A stretch of DNA of 64,000 bases from Candidatus Methylomicrobium oryzae (GCF_016745425.1 NZ_JAERVK010000007.1:1-64000); one strand, 5' to 3'. Positions 17,638-26,384 are shown, numbered from the stretch's first letter. A program made the numbers and translations. The notes: generated by a model not told the origin, from the sequence alone.

Positions 17638-17938
17638 GTGAAGTGAAACGGAAAATGGAAACGCTTCTATGGTATTAGTTCAGACTTAACCCACTCGTGA
17701 CGTAGTTTACAGCGCTGTCACTAACGTTTTGACAATGCGGATATTCGCAAAACCTACGAAAAAGGTACGGAAACCTGATCCGAAAACCGGCTCAAGTCCG
17801 ACAGGCTCCTAAGAGTTAATATACAGATTTTTACTGCATTGCCATTTTCTAAAAATCAATTATCGAAAAAAATGAATATCTGGTGAAAAATGTAAAATTT
17901 ATGCGACACTATCGGCCAAAAACAGGCGCTGATTTATC

Positions 17939-19213
17939 ATGCATTTATTTACCAAAAATCACGGGGGCATATTCGGCTTGGCGTTACCGTTTATGCTGCT
18001 TAGCCCTACGGCCTTCGCCACCAATGGCTTCAACCTGATCGGCTTCGGCGCCGAATCGACCTTGATGGGCGGCGCCGATATTGCGGTAGCCCGCGACACC
18101 AGCGCACTGAACACCAATCCTGCCGGCCTGACACAGATTCACGGACAGGCATTCGACGGTTTTGCTTCGGGATTGCGCACTTTCGATCTCACTCATAAAG
18201 ATAGCCTGGGCAATAACAAACACGCCGATAATAAATATACCTTTCTTGGCGGCGGCGGTTATGCCGCTTCGTTTGATTCACTACCTTGCACTGCCGGAGT
18301 CGGCCTGTTCAGCCAGGGCGGCGCCGGTGGAATATTCAAAAATATTAATACTCCATTCGGCAACCGCGATGAGATAAGTTCACTATTCGGCATGGCCAAA
18401 GTCAGTCCCGGAATGGGTTGCCGCATCAATGACAGCTGGTCGGTGGGAGCCAGTCTGGCGGTCACTTATGCCAGCGTAAGACAGAAGTTTTTCCCCGATA
18501 CGTCGGTCGGCGCTGCCCCGTTTGCAGGCTATAGGCTTGACGGCACTACTGCGCTTAAAGTGGGGTTCAGGCTGGGTGTACAGTACCGCGTCAATCCGTC
18601 TCTAACACTGGCCGCAACTTACACCGAAAAAATCGATTTGCCGCTGACCGACGGTGAGCTGACTGCAAATTACTCGGAGATGGGGCTGGGAAGAGTCAAG
18701 TACCATAATGCCAGCGTGACCGGTCTGGCGCTGCCGCGCGAAGTGGCACTGGGCTTCGCGTTCAAACCGGCCGATAGTCTGCTGCTATCGTTTAAAGTCA
18801 ATTGGATCAATTGGGCCGACGCGATCAAATCCGCAACCATTCGCGCCACCGATCCTGAAAATCCTTTAGCGCCGGCGGTCTATCAAATCGTGACCGCCGG
18901 CGATTGGAGCAATCAGTGGGTGTTCGCTTCCGGGCTTGCTTATAACTGGGATAAAAGGACAACGCTCTACCTAGGGCATAACTACGGCAATAGCCCGATA
19001 CCGGCCCAGAACGCCAGCCCTTTGTTGGCCGGGATTCTCGATCATCATATCACGGTCGGCGCAGCGCATCAGATCAGCCGGGAATGGCGCTTTACCGGCG
19101 GCCTGGAATATATGTTGCCGGTCAAAGAACAATATACCAGCCCTCTCTTCGGCAACGCCGAAGTCAGAAACGAAGCCTTATTCCTGCACGTTATGTTGAG
19201 CCGTCGTTGGTAG
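17939..19213 (+). CDS. FadL/OmpP1/TodX-family outer-membrane channel
   Basis: A 424-residue outer-membrane beta-barrel of the FadL family, which takes up long-chain fatty acids or other hydrophobic compounds by lateral diffusion. The signal peptide (GLALPFMLLSPTAFA) is followed by the typical hatch start ATNGFNLIGFGAESTLMGGADIA and the family hallmark DTSALNTNPAGLTQI near residue 60. The barrel then runs to an aromatic C-terminus (SRRW). It converges on and overlaps by 23 bp a minus-strand membrane-protein gene. The substrate is unknown. Confidence 0.88.
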   Translation: MHLFTKNHGGIFGLALPFMLLSPTAFATNGFNLIGFGAESTLMGGADIAVARDTSALNTNPAGLTQIHGQAFDGFASGLRTFDLTHKDSLGNNKHADNKYTFLGGGGYAASFDSLPCTAGVGLFSQGGAGGIFKNINTPFGNRDEISSLFGMAKVSPGMGCRINDSWSVGASLAVTYASVRQKFFPDTSVGAAPFAGYRLDGTTALKVGFRLGVQYRVNPSLTLAATYTEKIDLPLTDGELTANYSEMGLGRVKYHNASVTGLALPREVALGFAFKPADSLLLSFKVNWINWADAIKSATIRATDPENPLAPAVYQIVTAGDWSNQWVFASGLAYNWDKRTTLYLGHNYGNSPIPAQNASPLLAGILDHHITVGAAHQISREWRFTGGLEYMLPVKEQYTSPLFGNAEVRNEALFLHVMLSRRW

Positions 19214-20363
19214 AATCATTTTTCAATAATTCGGTGTCAAAACCGAACACTTTCCCGAACCAAATGAACACCACCCATACCAGAATGCCGAAAGGGATAT
19301 AACCTATGTAGCCCAAAATCGGCATTTCGGCAAAAATATGGATAACGTTGACGTAAGGAATATCGTATATCCAATAATTAGGGTTAGTCGGCGGAATGTC
19401 CGGGTTGGCATTGCTGCCCCAGTTCCATAACTCCCAGAAAAACCCGTTACACAAACTGCCGATCGCCACCAGCAAGGCCGGCCCCCAATTACCTTCGGCC
19501 ATGGGTGTAAACGGATTCCATATGTTTTTCCTGATCAGTTGGCCGGAGACGATTGCCAGCGGCCCCACCCACATTGCCCAAAACAGCGGATAGGGCGCAA
19601 ACACCACGGCAAAGATCAGCAATAAGCCGCCCCACAGCAACAGTCCGCCCGGCAACGCTATCTTAGGACCGTTGCTGTATCGGCTGGCTAATCCGGGAAA
19701 TGTGTTCAACAGCGTGTACCATTCGAAAATCGCGGGCCAGACCGTGGTATAGGCAATCAGGAACAGCAGCACGATGGTGCCGTGGCTAAGCGGCATCACG
19801 CCGTCCGCGGTGTTCGGGTAATACCAGTTGCCGAGCGTAAAGTAATCGAAATATTCAAAATACAGCCAGCCCACTATTGAGATGGCTGCGCTAATAAACA
19901 ATGTTTTCGGCCGCGCCGCCAGCAATGAATAACCGCCGCTACGACGATAGGTCAATCCGTCCAAGGCCAGAATAAAGCCCCACCATAAAGGAGTAAAAGC
20001 GTAGTACACCAAATCGCCGAAAGGCGTGACCCGCGCCCACATCAACCACCAGAAAAACAGTGTCAGCACCGAGCCTATCCAAAACCACACAGGCAATGCT
20101 GCGGGAGCCGGCTTCGGCGGTGGAACCGGTATCGTAAAACCGAACCATTGAGGGAATAATAAAAATAGATAGAACGCAGCCTCTACCAGTGCCAATGCAA
20201 TAAAGACTATCAAATTGAAACCGGGCGGTTCCTCCACAAAAAGCGGCGGGAATACGCCGAAGCCGGGCGGCAAATGGGTTTCCGGATAAGCCAGCCACGC
20301 CGCTACAAGCGGTAACACGATTGATAATACAATCGGCCAGATCAAACCGTAAATACGCTGCAT
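19191..20363 (-). CDS. Large polytopic membrane protein of unknown function
   Basis: 390 residues with about nine or ten hydrophobic helices, starting with LIWPIVLSIVLPLVAAWLAY. It is unusually rich in Trp, Tyr and Pro (e.g. FFWELWNWGSN, IGWLYFEYFDYFTLGNWYYP in pieces). Polar aromatic residues cluster in predicted loops. I do not recognise a family. The 3' ends of this gene and the FadL-type gene overlap convergently. A role in the inner-membrane step for the same hydrophobic substrate is only a guess. Confidence 0.7.
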   Translation of the reverse strand: MQRIYGLIWPIVLSIVLPLVAAWLAYPETHLPPGFGVFPPLFVEEPPGFNLIVFIALALVEAAFYLFLLFPQWFGFTIPVPPPKPAPAALPVWFWIGSVLTLFFWWLMWARVTPFGDLVYYAFTPLWWGFILALDGLTYRRSGGYSLLAARPKTLFISAAISIVGWLYFEYFDYFTLGNWYYPNTADGVMPLSHGTIVLLFLIAYTTVWPAIFEWYTLLNTFPGLASRYSNGPKIALPGGLLLWGGLLLIFAVVFAPYPLFWAMWVGPLAIVSGQLIRKNIWNPFTPMAEGNWGPALLVAIGSLCNGFFWELWNWGSNANPDIPPTNPNYWIYDIPYVNVIHIFAEMPILGYIGYIPFGILVWVVFIWFGKVFGFDTELLKNDSTNDGST

Positions 20364-20459
20364 TATTCTCCCCTCGCTAGTTGTTATAGAATTGATTTAT
20401 GACCTTCCAAGCATCTCCGCCTGCGAAAATGCTTGCTTCACGATATGTACCTGGTGATC

Positions 20460-20759
20460 CAATGCCGTTAAGTTAAGCCGTCATCCCGGCATGGACCCGA
20501 AGGGTGCCGGGCTTTCCTGCCTGGCACCCTCCGGGTAAATGCAAATCTGTTCCAGACAGATTTGTGCCGGGATCCAGAGTGCAGGGATGTATTAAAGCTT
20601 GCCATCCCTGGCGCCTGGATTCATGCGGAGCTATCCTGCTCCGCACCCCGTTGGGGTTAATGCCAATTCGCTCCCGACGAATTGCTCCGGCATACCCCTT
20701 GGGCCCTTCAGGGTATGCCGGAATGACGTGTTTTTTCTTAACTTAACTTAACGGCATTG
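20460..20759. mobile_element. MITE-like element with 18-bp terminal inverted repeats
   Basis: A 300-bp non-coding element. Its ends, CAATGCCGTTAAGTTAAG (20460-20477) and the exact complement at 20742-20759, are perfect 18-bp terminal inverted repeats. Nested inside are GTCATCCCGGCAT and ATGCCGGAATGAC, a second inverted pair. Flush outside the termini are CCTGGTGATC (20450-20459) and CCTGGTGGTC (20760-20769), a direct repeat with one mismatch, as expected for a target-site duplication. No transposase is encoded. The right flank is at the stop codon of the diguanylate cyclase gene. Confidence 0.7.
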
Positions 20760-20768
20760 CCTGGTGGT

Positions 20769-22409
20769 CTACCCCATCGTTTTACGAAGACGCTTATTTT
20801 CATACATCCGGCAATCGGCCATGTGCATGAGTTTTTCTTTACTTGTAGCTTCATAAACATATGCCGAACCGGAACTGGCGCCGACAGAGCCGAATCCGCC
20901 GGCACGCATGGCGTCAATTGCTTGCATCAACATTTTCTCGATCCACAGCACATCGCCTTGCTCGCAAGTAATCGCGAACTCGTCGCCGCCCAAACGGTGC
21001 GCCTGGGCATTGTCGCCCAAAAATTCGTTCAGATGCCGGGCAAATACGCACAGCAATTCGTCTCCGCGTTCATGTCCGAATCGGTCGTTGTAATACTTGA
21101 GGCCATCCATATCGATAAATGTCAAGCTGCCATGAGAGGGCAAATTCTCCAGTGTCATATCCAAAGCCACACGATTGGGCAGACCGGTCAAATTATCGGT
21201 TCTGGCTACCTGATTGCTGTATTCCAGGCATTCCAGCGCATATTGCTTATCGCGATATAGCTGGGCAAACTGGTAAGCCTGAACCAGAGCCAACAGCATG
21301 ACTTCTACCGAAACCGAAACCAGGCCCATGTGTTCGGCGTACAAAGTGTAAAAGCTGAGGCTATTGATTGAAATTGCCGTAATTCCCAGCACAAAAAACG
21401 CCCCGATCGCGCACAGGTAAAGCCGCGCGGTCGTGCTGCCCTCAAGTGATCGGGCAATACCGGCAACCAAGCCGTAAAGCAGAAACAAACCAACACCGTA
21501 ACGATCGATTTCCAGCGACCAGTGAGGCATCAACATCGCCAACGCTATGCCTCCTCCCAGCAAGACTAATGATAGTTTACCGGCCCTGTTCAGGCGCGGA
21601 TAAGCCTCAGGCCGGATTTCCAACAAAGACATGACGAACAGAATATAGGCGAAGTTGGAAAACAGGATTGGGAAACTAACCAGATAAAACCAGTGCATAT
21701 CGAACAATTCTGTAAATGCCAGCAGCGCCGTGCCGTTATACAGCAGATTGCCGAGAATAAAGATCGAGTACATGATCGAAGAGAGATTCAGGCGTACAGC
21801 CGCCAGCGCCGCATAATAGACCATCAAACCCAAAAACATGCCCAGGCAAGTCAAAACCAGCGCATTCCCCGGTTTGATCGCTTGCCGGTAACTGGTTAAC
21901 GAATCCAGATAGGGTTGCGGATCGGCCAGAAAGAAAGGGGAGTCCAGTTCAGTCAACAGACGGTAATGACCGGCCGGAAGATCGATTTCGCGACCATGGC
22001 GTAGAAAGAAAGGGTTTAGCGCATTGCTCAGGATCCCGCCTTGCAGATCGACAACCGGACGGCCATGAGCGTCTAGGATGATATGCCGAAAGTACCCGAT
22101 AGTGCTGGTATTCTTGAAATCCAGCACATGGCGGCCTGGAGCATCAATGTCGAAATCCGCCTGCTGAAAAAAATGGCCCCCAGTCAATGCGACTTTAGCA
22201 ACCGGTTTGAGTCCCGCAACAGTCATATCGCCCTGCCCCTGATAGGTCCAACCTTCGGGAGCTTGATACCAAGAACCGGCAATTTCCTTCGCATCGGCCA
22301 GACAGGACAAGGACCACGAAAGGCTCACGATCAAGCAAATAACCATGCTGAACACGGTGTGCGGGGAGCATATGCTGAAACACGCACTTGATCGGGTGAT
22401 TTTTACCAT
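20769..22409 (-). CDS. 7TM-DISM sensor diguanylate cyclase
   Basis: 546 residues. A signal/anchor segment comes first, then a periplasmic beta-rich DISM domain (about 40-185), seven membrane helices of the 7TMR-DISM type (about 195-390), a short linker, and a C-terminal GGDEF domain. The catalytic loop is intact (HRLGGDEFAI), and the preceding DNLTGLPNR and FIDMDGLKYYNDRFGHERGD match active cyclases, so it should make cyclic di-GMP. The periplasmic domain probably binds a carbohydrate or other small ligand. A MITE-like element sits directly at its 3' end. Confidence 0.88.
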   Translation of the reverse strand: MVKITRSSACFSICSPHTVFSMVICLIVSLSWSLSCLADAKEIAGSWYQAPEGWTYQGQGDMTVAGLKPVAKVALTGGHFFQQADFDIDAPGRHVLDFKNTSTIGYFRHIILDAHGRPVVDLQGGILSNALNPFFLRHGREIDLPAGHYRLLTELDSPFFLADPQPYLDSLTSYRQAIKPGNALVLTCLGMFLGLMVYYAALAAVRLNLSSIMYSIFILGNLLYNGTALLAFTELFDMHWFYLVSFPILFSNFAYILFVMSLLEIRPEAYPRLNRAGKLSLVLLGGGIALAMLMPHWSLEIDRYGVGLFLLYGLVAGIARSLEGSTTARLYLCAIGAFFVLGITAISINSLSFYTLYAEHMGLVSVSVEVMLLALVQAYQFAQLYRDKQYALECLEYSNQVARTDNLTGLPNRVALDMTLENLPSHGSLTFIDMDGLKYYNDRFGHERGDELLCVFARHLNEFLGDNAQAHRLGGDEFAITCEQGDVLWIEKMLMQAIDAMRAGGFGSVGASSGSAYVYEATSKEKLMHMADCRMYENKRLRKTMG

Positions 22410-22584
22410 ATTTTCTACATAAAGAGTTTAGTCGTCTAAACCAGAACGAAGCCAGTAATAAGCATCCGCACAATTGAAAAACATTAGTCTATTTTACAAA
22501 CTAAGCAACTCCCTTATTTTCTGCCCAGGACTTTCAGCCCGCATAAATGCTTCACCGGCCAGGCATGTACAGATGCTGTTATCC

Positions 22585-22626
22585 AGCCCGCGTAGGTCCG
22601 GTGAGCGCAGCGTAATCGGACGCATG
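22585..22626. repeat. REP palindrome (family 1), left of RAYT remnant C
   Basis: AGCCCGCGTAGGTCCGGTGA and GCGTAATCGGACGCATGCTG, with one mutated arm. It precedes the RAYT remnant by about 50 bp. The remaining gap from 22410 holds nothing else I can support. Confidence 0.8.
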
Positions 22627-22675
22627 CTGCCGAGGCCAATGCTCTCTTTGCCGCATTTTTCATAATGCGAACAAA

Positions 22676-23149
22676 GTCATGCTGCGCGAAACAGTGTGGC
22701 GGGTTCATGAGCGCCATCCTTTCCAAACCGAGGACTGTGTCGTTTTGCCGGAACATTTGTATTGCATATGGACCTTGCCGCACGCTGACAGCGCTTTCAG
22801 CAAACGGTGGCGCTTGATCAAAAGCGGGTTTTCCCGCGACTTACCCAACACCGAAAGGCGGTCTGATGTGCGAAAAGCCGCAGGGGAACGGAGCATCTGG
22901 CAAAGCTCACGCTCCTTGCCTAAGTCCCTGTAGGCAGCGGCATTATCAGGAGCGTTGGATTTGCAATGATGCCGACTATCAATGCCACATCGATTATGTG
23001 CATGTGAATCCCTTGAAGCACGGCTACGTCAAGCGGGTAGAGGACTGGCCTTATTCGACTTTTCATCGCTATGTCGCCAAGGGGATTTATCCGCCGGCTT
23101 GGTGCGGGGATGCGTCTTCTGAAGTAGAGGGCGAGCCTGACTATGCCTC
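22676..23149 (+). pseudogene. RAYT remnant with lost HUH histidine and a frameshifting insertion
   Basis: It preserves more than the other copies: VRHVRERHP-like VWRVHERHPFQTEDCVVLP, then EHLYCIWTLP, the SKRWRLIKSGFSRDLPNTER block and the C-terminal HIDYVHVNPLKHGYVKRVED block. The HUH motif should read H-L-H but reads H-L-Y, so the metal site is broken. After GERSIWQ the frame is interrupted by a 34-bp insertion (about 22899-22932), which shifts the frame. Compared with copy B the insertion is bordered by GGCA on both sides. The extreme N-terminus is also missing. Confidence 0.8.
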
Positions 23150-23185
23150 CGATTACGCTGCGCTAATCGGACCTACGCGGGCTCA
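23146..23185. repeat. REP palindrome (family 1) overlapping a stop codon
   Basis: TCCGATTACGCTGCGCTAAT followed by CGGACCTACGCGGGCT. Read on the minus strand, its GCCCGCGTAG supplies the last codons (Pro-Ala) and the TAG stop of the TIR-like/TPR gene that ends at 23173. Confidence 0.85.
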
Positions 23186-24471
23186 GCCGTATCCATAGAC
23201 TTGGCAAACAATTCGGCATAAGTTTCGAGCAGTTGTCCCAGTTTGGCCGCCTGGGACTCACGGGTTTCCTGCATCCAGGCCGGCACGTCCATTGCTTTGG
23301 CTTTGGTTTCCCAAGCGGCGGCTTGGGAATCGCCAAGGCCGACAGCTGCTTCGTATAATGAGGCGATGACCCAATAGCGGTTATCCCTGTCTTCCAGCTT
23401 ATCCGCCAGTGCAGAAGCATAACGTATCACATCCTTACGCACGCGCCTCGCGAGCACGAAGTCGGCGACGGCTTCGTCGCGGTTGCCGCTCTGCAGAAAC
23501 TGCAGGGCGCGTAGGTTCAACAGATAAGCCAGATTGATGCCGTTATAATGGTCCTGCTTCAGGTAAAAGCCGCGCTCGTAGGCGGCGATGCATTCCGACA
23601 GGCATTCGGGGCGGCCGCATTCTTCCCATAGGCGTTTATGGATGGCGCCCCAAAGCCCCAGGGTTTCGGGGTTGTTCGAGATTTCGGGAGACAGCCGTTT
23701 GAGCACGTCGCGCGCGGCGTGCAGCGCTTCGACCACGGTCGGCTGCTTGCTTTTGTAAGTCGCCAGAGCCAGCTGCTGAACCACGAACGAATCTTCCGGG
23801 CGCAGCTTGTCGACCTCTTCCAGCAAGATCCGGGCCGCGGCAAAATCGCTGGCGGCGATTTTTTTCATCGCCGCATCGAGTATTGCCTTGGCGCTGGGAT
23901 TGTCTTCGCCGACAAGGTCCCCGGCAGGGCCGAATGAAAGGCCGGATTTCACGGCCGCGGCATGCGCGGGCTCGGCCTTCGCCGCCGGCGGCTGCAAATG
24001 CGGCAGGTAGGTGTAGACCGGGCTGTCGATGGCCGGCTGGCTGAGGATTTTCTCGATCGCGGCCTTCAAATCGTTCATCAGGCGGTTGGCTTCCTTGAAG
24101 CCGATTTCATCGCCCAGATGCTTGTAGCGGCGCAGCACGATATGCGACAGGTCGAACGGGTTTTTGAACTGTTCTTCGGCCAGCACGATCGTGGTATAGG
24201 GCTTTAGCGCATAGCGCACGCCCAGTTCGAACGCCGCATTGACGTTGTAGGTGGACAGGTCGGCAATGACCACGTCGGCGTTCAGCAGGCGCTCGTACAT
24301 CGGCACGTCGATGGTGCCGGCATGCACGATTTCGTCCGCGCGCACGCACTCCAAGCCGGCCGCTTCGACCGCCATCTTGATGATTTCGTAAGACGCGTCC
24401 AGGTCCAAGACCCGGCCGTCGGTGTAATCGGTTTTCTTGCCGAATCCCTGGACAACAAAACATTGGCTCAT
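23173..24471 (-). CDS. TIR/deoxyribosyltransferase-like domain fused to TPR scaffold
   Basis: 432 residues in two parts. Residues 1-150 form a Rossmannoid nucleoside-deoxyribosyltransferase/TIR-like domain. It starts SQCFVVQGFGKK, with AGLECVRADEI (about 38-48) and the signature ADVVIADLSTYNVNAAFELG (Asp71, Glu82). The Asp and Glu lie where this superfamily has its catalytic or nucleotide-contacting residues. Residues 185-425 are helical TPR-like repeats related in layout to the DUF4071/TRAFs-binding region of animal ASK kinases. The start overlaps the patatin stop by 4 bp (ATGA). Inferred role: sense or process an NAD-like or nucleotide signal and gate the phospholipase. A REP provides its stop codon, so the C-terminus may be slightly altered. 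Confidence 0.75.
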   Translation of the reverse strand: MSQCFVVQGFGKKTDYTDGRVLDLDASYEIIKMAVEAAGLECVRADEIVHAGTIDVPMYERLLNADVVIADLSTYNVNAAFELGVRYALKPYTTIVLAEEQFKNPFDLSHIVLRRYKHLGDEIGFKEANRLMNDLKAAIEKILSQPAIDSPVYTYLPHLQPPAAKAEPAHAAAVKSGLSFGPAGDLVGEDNPSAKAILDAAMKKIAASDFAAARILLEEVDKLRPEDSFVVQQLALATYKSKQPTVVEALHAARDVLKRLSPEISNNPETLGLWGAIHKRLWEECGRPECLSECIAAYERGFYLKQDHYNGINLAYLLNLRALQFLQSGNRDEAVADFVLARRVRKDVIRYASALADKLEDRDNRYWVIASLYEAAVGLGDSQAAAWETKAKAMDVPAWMQETRESQAAKLGQLLETYAELFAKSMDTAEPA

Positions 24472-25649
24472 GCTAAAAACCCCTCGAAATGTTCAGGAAA
24501 ACAGTTTTTCTCTGCGTACGCGCTGCCGACCCGGCGAATGTCGCCGATATGGTCGACCGAATCCAGCAACTGTACATTGGCGGGATTGATGTCGCCCAGG
24601 CCGAGGGCATGCAGCCCTTCGAAGCTGACGTCGGGATCGTAGCGAAGATAAGCAAATAATTTGGAACCGGTCCAATTCAAACCATCGGCGCACGGAACCA
24701 CCATGTCGCCGAACTCCCGATCGATCGGCCTCCCGTGCCGGCATTCGCCGACCAGGCGGCAAGTCATGTCCCAGCCGGCCGAGGCGGCGTTCATCAACGC
24801 GGAAGGAATATTTTTGGCGAAATACAGCAGATTCATCTCGTCGACCTTAAGATTGGGGTTGGCGTTCGCCACACTGCCGGTGCCGACCGACACGATCATC
24901 AGTTTATCCGCCCCGGTCTGCCAGTTGATCGCGTAGGGCCTGGCCGTCGCCATCTGAAACGCCAGCCAGGCCGGGTTGTTGTACGTCGTCACGCCGCCGT
25001 CCACGAAGATGAAGTTGTATTCGTCCGGCGTGCCTTCGGCAAAGGTCACGATTTCCGGCGGGAAATAAGTCGGCGCGGCGGTGCTCGCCCGCACCAGTTG
25101 CCACAGCGGCAGATTCAGGTTGCAGTCCTTGCGTTCGCGGCCGTTGTATTTGGCGAAAGGGTTGTTCGACACCGGCCAGGGCGAATCGGTGGTGTGGTTA
25201 CGCATCACCATCATCAGCAGGGTTTTGAGGTTGGCGCTGCCCAGCGTCGCCGCGCTTTCCTGCAGCTGTTCGTCGAACGACGATTTGAGCAGTTCGGCCA
25301 GGGGTTCCTTGTTGTAATCGTATTTAAGCCGTTTCAACAGCGAGGCCTTATCGAACATCTGCTTGCCGCTGTCCAGGTAAAACTGGCGAACCCGCGCCAT
25401 CGACATGCCGCTGGCGATGCAGGTGGCGATAATCGCGCCGGTGCTGGTTCCGCAAACGAAATCGAAATAATCGGCCAGCACGAACTCTTCGCCTTTTCCC
25501 AGCGCCTGCCGCAATTGGTCTTCCAGCCTGGCCAAAATTTCCACGCTCATCAAGCCCAGGATGCCGCCGCCGTCGCAGGCGAGGATTTTCTTGGGGCCCG
25601 GTGACTGGATGCGGTTAAGCACGTTGCTATTCTGGATCGGAGGGTTCAT
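24468..25649 (-). CDS. Patatin-like phospholipase, probable effector
   Basis: 393 residues with every patatin active-site element: the oxyanion motif DGGGILG (26-32), the nucleophile elbow GTSTG (Ser69), and the catalytic Asp in VDGGVTTYNNP (Asp217). The family hydrolyses acyl ester bonds of membrane lipids. Bacterial members such as CapV act as membrane-degrading effectors in nucleotide-signalled anti-phage systems, and others have housekeeping or virulence roles. No signal peptide or transmembrane segment is seen, so it should act from the cytoplasm. It is the middle gene of a three-gene minus-strand unit and is translationally coupled to the TIR-like/TPR gene. Confidence 0.85.
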   Translation of the reverse strand: MNPPIQNSNVLNRIQSPGPKKILACDGGGILGLMSVEILARLEDQLRQALGKGEEFVLADYFDFVCGTSTGAIIATCIASGMSMARVRQFYLDSGKQMFDKASLLKRLKYDYNKEPLAELLKSSFDEQLQESAATLGSANLKTLLMMVMRNHTTDSPWPVSNNPFAKYNGRERKDCNLNLPLWQLVRASTAAPTYFPPEIVTFAEGTPDEYNFIFVDGGVTTYNNPAWLAFQMATARPYAINWQTGADKLMIVSVGTGSVANANPNLKVDEMNLLYFAKNIPSALMNAASAGWDMTCRLVGECRHGRPIDREFGDMVVPCADGLNWTGSKLFAYLRYDPDVSFEGLHALGLGDINPANVQLLDSVDHIGDIRRVGSAYAEKNCFPEHFEGFLA

Positions 25650-25769
25650 GACGGCTTCCTGTTGGCTTGCATAAAGTTATTTTTTTAATTGGGTTTTGCA
25701 AAAGCTCTCGGCCAGCGTTTCATCATATTGACGCGTAGCCTCAGTTGCGAGGTAGGATAAGCGCCCCGC

Positions 25770-26384
25770 TCATTCCAGGGTTTTGGTATTCAACCAGACC
25801 ACCCGGCCATTCCGCTTTTCGACTTCTTTCACCATGTGCGCCGTACCCCCCGGCCCGTCGCCGCCGCTTCCGTCCCATAGGCAGATGAAGGTCAGCTTTT
25901 CGGGGCCGTAAGCCAACGCGCTGGCCAACAACCAAAGATTGCAGCGCTCGTAAGGGTCCGTGTCGGGCGACAGTTCGCCTAACGCCCGAGGGGCAGCCAG
26001 CGGTGGCGTTTCCAAACTTTCGGTTATCGCCCGGTAACGCTTCAGCCAATTGGCATTGGCGATAGCGACCGACTTTTCGATAAAGACCGGCTCTTCGAAA
26101 GGTTGCAGCAGCTGCAGCCTGACGCCGCGTTGCCGGCAAGCCTCGGCAAACAGAATATCGCCGCCGCAGGCGCCTTGAGTCAATCCCAAGTCGTGCGGGC
26201 CTGCCTGCAGGTCGGAAAGTACGGCCGCGATCCGCTTGCCGGCGATATTTTCCTTGGCCGCGGGAAAACGCGGGCTTTTGCGGCCCGGAGAATCAATCAT
26301 GTGGCCGCTGAACAAAAATACTTTTTCCGGAACCCATCCATCGCGGCAGGCGCTAGGTTTGAAGCTGACGGGCGCAATCTTCAT
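25770..26384 (-). CDS. SLOG-like Rossmann-fold nucleotide-sensor protein
   Basis: 204 residues from the ATG at 26382-26384 (AGGA lies 11 nt upstream; a longer frame to 26459 is less likely). It has an N-terminal strand VFLFSGHMID (22-31), then RFPAAKE, and the glycine-rich LTQGACGGDILFAEACRQRG (68-87). This has the S-G-H and G-x-x-G-G-D layout of SLOG/LOG/DprA-like nucleotide-binding domains. It is followed by LLQPFEEPVFIEKSVA and a C-terminal PYERCNLWLLASALAYG and SGGDGPGGTAHMVKEV region. SLOG domains are proposed nucleotide-signal sensors or processors in conflict systems. It is the promoter-proximal gene, 120 bp before the patatin gene. Confidence 0.7.
   Translation of the reverse strand: MKIAPVSFKPSACRDGWVPEKVFLFSGHMIDSPGRKSPRFPAAKENIAGKRIAAVLSDLQAGPHDLGLTQGACGGDILFAEACRQRGVRLQLLQPFEEPVFIEKSVAIANANWLKRYRAITESLETPPLAAPRALGELSPDTDPYERCNLWLLASALAYGPEKLTFICLWDGSGGDGPGGTAHMVKEVEKRNGRVVWLNTKTLE

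Noticed and set aside
23173-26384. Classical CBASS operon
   Set aside because: The patatin suggests it, but no CD-NTase, Cap2/Cap3 or HORMA gene is present in the unit.
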